Shown here: piece after piece, positions 59,307 to 64,000 of the stretch | Layout: each line of letters begins with the position of its first letter | Numbering within the stretch: position 1 is the first letter of the stretch | Origin: Propionibacteriaceae bacterium UBA6122 | GTDB taxonomy: Bacteria > Actinomycetota > Actinomycetes > Propionibacteriales > Propionibacteriaceae | Reading direction: 5' to 3' | Assembly (NCBI GenBank): GCA_002428365.1 | Contig: DIVW01000040.1 | Coordinates: 62,560 to 126,559, forward strand | DNA: 64,000 nt | The notes under the pieces: generated by a model | The model's database searches: none | What the model was told of the DNA's origin: nothing | The model's input: only the letters and a program-made list of their open reading frames with translations | Translations under genes and position numbers: made by a program

Positions 59307-60568
59307 TAGCCGACTCCGATCACCGTCAAGACAATCAGCGCCAGGTTCAGCGCCACAATTGCCGCGACTACGATCCAGGCTACGACTTTTACCGGCCGAT
59401 GGTTTGCCAGAACGCCCATCAGGGCAGGGTTGCTGGTCAAGCGCACCAGCGGAATCAAGGCGAAAGGAATGCCGAAACTTAGCACCACCTGGCTGAGCAC
59501 CAATGCCCATGTCGGGTTCACGCCGAGCCCCAGAATCACCAATGCGGGCACCAAGGTAACAGCTCGGCGAGCCAGCATCGGTACCCGCACTCGCAGCAAT
59601 CCAGCCATGATTTCCGCCCCGGCGTAACAGCCCACCGAGGTGGACGCCAGCCCGGAGGCCAACAGCCCGACCGCAAATAGCACGGCTACCGACGGGCCCA
59701 GAGTGTGGGCGATAGCGGCGTGAGCGCCCTGAATCGAGTCAGTGCCAGCGACTCCCTGAAGACTGGTGGCGGCCAGCAGCAACATCGCCACATTCACCGT
59801 GCCGGCGATCAACATCGACACCACCACATCCCACCGGGTTGCGTGCAGCATGCGGTGCAGGTCGGTGCCATCGGCCAACTGGCGATCTCTGGCCAGAGCC
59901 GAATGGACATAGATCGCGTGCGGCATCACCGTGGCACCGAGCATGCTGGCGGCCAGCAACACCGATTCAGTCCCAGCAAAGCGCGGCACCAGACCTTCGA
60001 AGGTCTGCGCCCAGGAGATGTCGCTGACGAACAGGCCGGCGGTGAAACCGATGGTGATCACCAACAGCAGACCCATGACGACAAACTCGAAGTGGCGCTG
60101 GCCGCCGCGTCCCTGAACTGCGAGCAGCAGCATTGAAACCACACCCACGATCAGCCCGCCAACCAGGAGCGGCAGACCGAAGAGGATTTGCAGGGCAATC
60201 GCGCCACCCAACACCTCGGCCAGGTCGGTGGCCAGTACCACGAGTTCCGCCTGAGCCCAGTAGGCGAGCCTTGGCCCGGTGGACATTCGCCGCCCTACCA
60301 ACTCCGGCAGACTGCGGCCGGTAACCAGGCCGGCCTTTGCCGAGAGGTACTGCACCAGCATCGCTGCAGCATTGGCCAACACCAGCACCCAGATCAGCAG
60401 ATAGCCGTAGAGAGCCCCCGCAGTGAGATTGGCGGCCACATTGCCCGGATCCACATAGGCGATCGCGGCAACGAAGGCTGGCCCCCACAGCCAGGAAAAG
60501 CGGCGCGGCGCGGCGCCCCCCGCACGCTGACTCGCCTGCTCCGAAGCCGGAGACGCCACGTCATCCAT
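59306..60568 (-). CDS. mntH: Nramp-family Mn2+/divalent metal transporter
   Basis: This 420-aa protein has eleven helices and the Nramp motifs AYVDPGN and GATVMPHAIYVH. It imports Mn2+ or Fe2+ with protons. Its start is 2 bp after the operator palindrome, and the -10 within it may give a leaderless transcript. It is the first gene of mntH-mntR. Confidence 0.94.
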   Translation of the reverse strand: MDDVASPASEQASQRAGGAAPRRFSWLWGPAFVAAIAYVDPGNVAANLTAGALYGYLLIWVLVLANAAAMLVQYLSAKAGLVTGRSLPELVGRRMSTGPRLAYWAQAELVVLATDLAEVLGGAIALQILFGLPLLVGGLIVGVVSMLLLAVQGRGGQRHFEFVVMGLLLVITIGFTAGLFVSDISWAQTFEGLVPRFAGTESVLLAASMLGATVMPHAIYVHSALARDRQLADGTDLHRMLHATRWDVVVSMLIAGTVNVAMLLLAATSLQGVAGTDSIQGAHAAIAHTLGPSVAVLFAVGLLASGLASTSVGCYAGAEIMAGLLRVRVPMLARRAVTLVPALVILGLGVNPTWALVLSQVVLSFGIPFALIPLVRLTSNPALMGVLANHRPVKVVAWIVVAAIVALNLALIVLTVIGVG

Positions 60569-60570
60569 AC

Positions 60571-60588
60571 AGTTAAGTTAACTTAACT
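60571..60588. promoter_or_regulatory. MntR operator, perfect 18-bp palindrome
   Basis: AGTTAAGTTAACTTAACT is a perfect palindrome 2 bp before the mntH ATG. It contains a TAACTT that could be the -10 six bases before the start. The neighbouring mntR makes it the obvious binding protein. Confidence 0.75.
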
Positions 60589-60808
60589 TGTCGCTCTGCC
60601 GCAGCCGAACTCCAAGGACTTGGCTAGCCAGGGCAAGAATCAGGCAACAGCGCGCGCTCGGCTGCCAATTTGAGGAACACTTGAGGCGGCCTTGAAGCCA
60701 AGGTGAGGCTGCGTCTTCGACCATAGAAGGGTCGGGCTCGCTTACCCCCAGCACACGGAGACCCTCCTGCTCGACATCACTTGAATCATCGAAGTCGAGA
60801 GGCACTCA

Positions 60809-61192
60809 ATGTCCACCTTCAAATCGGCACTGGCCAGAGTTTTGCTCATCCCGATCACGCTGGCGGTGTCGCTCACCGTAGGCCTTTCCTCGGCCACGGT
60901 GAGTGTCGCCGCCGCACCCACCACCGTCGCGACGACGACGATCCATCCCACTGCGGTCAAGCACTACAAGATGGCCACGGTGAAGAAGCACAACAAGAAG
61001 ACCAACTGCTGGACGGTCGTCGGCAAGAACGTCTACAAGCTCACCAAGTACATCAAGAAGCACCCCGGGGGCTCCAAGCGCATTGTCGCAATGTGCGGCA
61101 AGGACGCCACTGCCGCCTACCGCAATCAGCACGGCAGCACCGGTAAAGCGGCCAAAGCCTTGAAGAAGTACAAAATCGGCGTCCTCGCCTAA
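60809..61192 (+). CDS. Secreted cytochrome-b5-like heme-binding protein
   Basis: This 127-aa protein has a signal peptide and then a cytochrome b5 fold: NKKTNCWTVVGKNVYKLTKY followed by HPGG (His85) and a second His108. The two His should bind heme. C67 and C96 could form a disulfide. GAGAGG precedes the ATG. Lys-rich and secreted, its partner is unknown. Confidence 0.85.
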   Translation: MSTFKSALARVLLIPITLAVSLTVGLSSATVSVAAAPTTVATTTIHPTAVKHYKMATVKKHNKKTNCWTVVGKNVYKLTKYIKKHPGGSKRIVAMCGKDATAAYRNQHGSTGKAAKALKKYKIGVLA

Positions 61193-61225
61193 AGCCCCTC
61201 AGTAACCGCGGGGCCCCCGGCCCCG

Positions 61226-61945
61226 CTACCCTGCCCGCCGAGATACCCCGGCGGGCAGGGTGCCGAGTTCATCCAGCAACCGCGCCGCCGAAAGTCCAGT
61301 CGAGGCTGCGCCAGGTAGCCGCACTTCCTGCAGTACCAGCTGGCTAACCCCCTCAGCCTGCAAAGTGGCGATCAGGTCGACCAGACCTGCGGCAGTGTGA
61401 AATCGAGGATCCACCGTGGTGCGCACTTCGAAAGCCACTCCGGCGGCCAATACCGATTCCAGCGCTGCCCAGGCCCGCTTCCCGGACGTGCCCACCCCAG
61501 TGATCGCTGGGTACTCCTCCGGGAGTCCTTTGATGTCCAGACCCACCCAGTCCAACTCCGGGAGCAGGGAGGCCAGTCGCTTAGGGTAGGCACCCCCGGT
61601 GTGTAGGCCCACCTGGTAGCCCAACTCACGAACCGTGGCCGCCGCCGCCCCGAGGCCAGCCTGCGCGGTGGGTTCTCCGCCGGAGAACACCACCGCATCG
61701 AGCAGGCCACGGCGCGCGAGCAGATGGGCCCAGACCTCGCCCCACTCAACCTCGGCCGCGGTCTCGAACGCGATCAGAGCTGGGTTGTGGCAATACCGGC
61801 ACTGCCACGGGCAGCCCTGTAGAAACACGGTGGCCACCAACCGGCCCGGCCAATCACAGACCGACAGTCTGGCCAGACCGGCGATAGTCAGGTTCACCAC
61901 GCATCCTTCGCCGGGTTCAGGGACCGCGAGCTGAGCATCGCTCAC
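61226..61945 (-). CDS. nrdG: Anaerobic ribonucleotide reductase activase NrdG
   Basis: This 239-aa radical-SAM protein has CPWQCRYCHNP and FSGGEPTAQ. It creates the glycyl radical in NrdD. The GTG start overlaps the nrdD stop (GTGA). Its last codons lie inside a 12-bp hairpin. Confidence 0.92.
   Translation of the reverse strand: MSDAQLAVPEPGEGCVVNLTIAGLARLSVCDWPGRLVATVFLQGCPWQCRYCHNPALIAFETAAEVEWGEVWAHLLARRGLLDAVVFSGGEPTAQAGLGAAAATVRELGYQVGLHTGGAYPKRLASLLPELDWVGLDIKGLPEEYPAITGVGTSGKRAWAALESVLAAGVAFEVRTTVDPRFHTAAGLVDLIATLQAEGVSQLVLQEVRLPGAASTGLSAARLLDELGTLPAGVSRRAG
61229..61260. terminator. 12-bp hairpin at the nrdG 3' end
   Basis: CCCTGCCCGCCG and CGGCGGGCAGGG form a perfect 12-bp stem with an 8-base loop, covering the last nrdG codons and facing the convergent cytochrome-b5 gene. 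A probable bidirectional terminator. Confidence 0.7.
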
Positions 61946-64000
61946 ACCAGAATTCGCGACTCTTCGAAGGACACTCGCTCGGCGAACTCGCCCTTTTTGC
62001 CGATATTGAACGACGACACCGGACGGTGGTAGCCCATCACTCTGGTCCACACCTCACAGGACTGCTCCACCCCGGCCTCAGCGCAGGTAGGGCAAGAGCG
62101 GTGCTCACCGCTTAGGTAGCCATGGGCCGGGCAGATCGAAAAGGTCGGAGTGATCGTGATGTAGGGCAAACCGAAGGCGGTCAGCGACCGCTTCACCAGC
62201 TGCTTGCAGGTTTCGGCATCCGAGATCCGCTCGCTCATATACAGGTGCAGCACGGTGCCGCCGGTGTACTTGCGCTGCAACTCCTCCTGGCGAGTGAGCG
62301 CCTCGAACGGATCATCAGTGAAGCCCACTGGAAGCTGGGAGGAATTGGTGTAGTACGGGTTGTCCTGAGTTCCGGCTTGGAGGATGCCGGCGAAGCGCTT
62401 CCGATCCTCCTTGGCGAACCGGTAAGTGGTGCCTTCGGCCGGGGTGGCCTCCAAGTTGTACAGGTGGCCGGTGGCCTCCTGGAACTCCACCATTCGGCTG
62501 CGGACGTGATCCAGCACGCGCACTGCCAATCCATGCCCGCGCGGGTCAGTGATGTCATAGGCATCGGCGGTGAAATTACGAATCATCTCGTTGATCCCAT
62601 TCACCCCGATGGTGGAGAAGTGGTTCCGCAAGGTGCCCAAGTAGCGTTTCGTGTAAGGGAAAAGACCCTCATCGATGTAGCGCTGGATCACCTTGCGCTT
62701 CAGCTCCAAGGAGTCCTTGGCCAGGCGCAGCAGCCGGTCCAGGGCGAGCAACAGCCCCACCTCGTCACCGGCGTGGACGTGGCCAAGTCGGGCCATGTTG
62801 ACCGTGACTACACCCAGCGACCCGGTCTGCTCCGCCGAGCCGAAAAGGCCGTTGCCACGCTTGAGCAGTTCGCGCAGGTCCAACTGGAGCCGACAGCACA
62901 TCGAGCGCACCATGTTGGGGCTGAGCTCGGAGTTGATGAAGTTCTGGAAGTAGGGCAGGCCGTACTTCGCGGTCATCTCGAACAGGGCTTCGGCGTTCGG
63001 TGAATCCCAGTCGAAGTCCGGGGTCATGTTGTAGGTCGGGATTGGGAAGGTGAACACCCGCCCCGAAGCATCCCCGTCGGTCATCACTTCGATATAGGCG
63101 CGGTTGATCAGGTCCATCTCAGCCTGCAACTCCCCATAGGTGAAATCGACTTCGCGGCCGCCGATCACCGGGGTTTCCTCCCGCAGATCCTCCGGGCACA
63201 CCCAATCGAAGGTGAGGTTGGTGAAGGGCGTCTGGGTACCCCAGCGAGACGGAACGTTGAGGTTGTAGATCAGTTCCTGGATGCTCTGCTTGATCTCTTC
63301 GTAGCTCAGCGAATCCAGCCGGACGAACGGCGCCAGGTAGGTGTCGAAGGAGCTGAAGGCCTGCGCACCGGCCCACTCGTTCTGGAGACAGCCCAGGAAG
63401 TTGACCATCTGGCCAACCGCTGAGCTCAGGTGCTTAGGCGGGGTGGAATCCACCTTGCCCGGCACCCCGTTAAGGCCCTCACGCAGCAACGTCTTCAACG
63501 ACCAGCCAGCGCAGTAGCCGCTGAGCATGTCGAGGTCGTGAATGTGGAAATCGCCCTCGCGGTGGGCAGCCCCAATTTCGGGCGCGTAGACATGGGAGAG
63601 CCAATAGTTGGCGGTGACCTTGCCTGAGGTGTTCAGGATCAACCCGCCCAAGGAGTAGCCCTGGTTGGCGTTGGCGTTGATCCGCCAGTCGGAGCGATCA
63701 AGGTACTCGTTGATCGAGTTGGCCACGTCGACGATTGCATGGCGGGTTTCGCGCAGCTTGTGATGCTGCTCACGGTAAACGATGTACGCCCGCGCGGTAG
63801 CGGTGTGGCCCACTTCGATCAGCAGGTGCTCAACGGCATCCTGGATCTCCTCAACATGGGGAGTGGTGCCGCGCCGACCAAGTCGCAGGCCAACCTGGCG
63901 GGCTAGTAGTTGGGCCTCGGCACCGTCCAACTCGCCGGTGGCGACGCCAGCACGCGAGATGGCCGATTCGATCTTGGCCAAGTCGAAGTTCGACTGGCTC
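61942..64000 (-). CDS. nrdD: Anaerobic ribonucleoside-triphosphate reductase NrdD (partial at right end)
   Basis: This class III enzyme has the C-terminal glycyl-radical motif RVMGYHRPV and the zinc Cys (CPAHG, CPTC, SCEVWTR). Near the N-terminus an ATP-cone segment (DLAKIESAISRAG) is cut by the window edge; the frame stays open to 64000. It makes dNTPs without oxygen. Confidence 0.93.
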   Translation of the reverse strand, partial: SQSNFDLAKIESAISRAGVATGELDGAEAQLLARQVGLRLGRRGTTPHVEEIQDAVEHLLIEVGHTATARAYIVYREQHHKLRETRHAIVDVANSINEYLDRSDWRINANANQGYSLGGLILNTSGKVTANYWLSHVYAPEIGAAHREGDFHIHDLDMLSGYCAGWSLKTLLREGLNGVPGKVDSTPPKHLSSAVGQMVNFLGCLQNEWAGAQAFSSFDTYLAPFVRLDSLSYEEIKQSIQELIYNLNVPSRWGTQTPFTNLTFDWVCPEDLREETPVIGGREVDFTYGELQAEMDLINRAYIEVMTDGDASGRVFTFPIPTYNMTPDFDWDSPNAEALFEMTAKYGLPYFQNFINSELSPNMVRSMCCRLQLDLRELLKRGNGLFGSAEQTGSLGVVTVNMARLGHVHAGDEVGLLLALDRLLRLAKDSLELKRKVIQRYIDEGLFPYTKRYLGTLRNHFSTIGVNGINEMIRNFTADAYDITDPRGHGLAVRVLDHVRSRMVEFQEATGHLYNLEATPAEGTTYRFAKEDRKRFAGILQAGTQDNPYYTNSSQLPVGFTDDPFEALTRQEELQRKYTGGTVLHLYMSERISDAETCKQLVKRSLTAFGLPYITITPTFSICPAHGYLSGEHRSCPTCAEAGVEQSCEVWTRVMGYHRPVSSFNIGKKGEFAERVSFEESRILV

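Overview
This is a high-GC window that looks like a facultatively or strictly anaerobic actinomycete, most likely of the Propionibacteriaceae type. The taxon is inferred from codon style, a DUF222/HNH gene, a Glp/GlpR cell-division locus, a GPGG-motif microprotein, a SigB/SigF-type sigma factor, a class III ribonucleotide reductase and frequent leaderless starts; it was not tested by any search. There are about 70 credible protein genes, two tRNAs (Ala-CGC and Arg-CCT), one insertion-sequence remnant and several repeat or palindrome families.

Region 1 (1-13.9 kb) is housekeeping and accessory. It holds a partial MaoC hydratase, a DEAD-box RNA helicase, a LysE exporter divergent from an Lrp regulator, an MMPL transporter, a lipid kinase, a cold shock protein and a lipoprotein. 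Next come tRNA-Ala with an IS481-like remnant and hairpin, a three-gene SPFH / zinc-ribbon / small membrane protein operon resembling Bacillus YdjI-YdjG-YdjH, and a stress block (csbD, a GPGG microprotein, a sigma factor).

Region 2 (13.7-39.1 kb) is the centrepiece. A minus-strand run of 14 genes from 27.9 down to 14.9 kb encodes, in order: a four-cluster ferredoxin (AorA); a tungsten-type aldehyde:ferredoxin oxidoreductase (AorB); a MoaD-like sulfur carrier; a complete group 4 (Ech-like) membrane-bound [NiFe] hydrogenase whose NuoL-like subunit is fused to a second antiporter module; and then mop, moeB, moeA, moaC and moaD. Around it lie hypA, moaE, a second moeA, an unknown membrane protein, a GAF-sensor/SARP-like regulator, a second moeB, a methyltransferase, moaA, the tungstate transporter tupABC, mogA and a protein with an 11-cysteine tail. 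Read together, the genes suggest that tungstate is imported, a tungstopterin is made, aldehydes are oxidised to acids, and the electrons leave as H2 through an ion-pumping hydrogenase. That coupling is inference from gene order and motifs.

Region 3 (39.2-52.6 kb) has a DUF222-HNH protein, the conserved actinobacterial locus glpR-rimJ-glp divergent from 5-formyltetrahydrofolate cyclo-ligase, fmdB, a SAF-domain protein, mscL and a eukaryote-type UDP-glucose pyrophosphorylase. It continues with tRNA-Arg, a cold shock gene divergent from a second DEAD-box helicase, a fatty-acid desaturase and a DMT transporter with a histidine-rich tail.

Region 4 (52.6-64 kb) is sulfur amino acid metabolism (metB, cysK, a thioredoxin and a DUF4395 protein, with two short leader peptides), a GntR regulator, an NmrA-like reductase divergent from an HxlR regulator, mntH-mntR with a perfect operator palindrome, a secreted cytochrome-b5-like protein, and the anaerobic ribonucleotide reductase nrdDG. 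nrdD runs off the right end.
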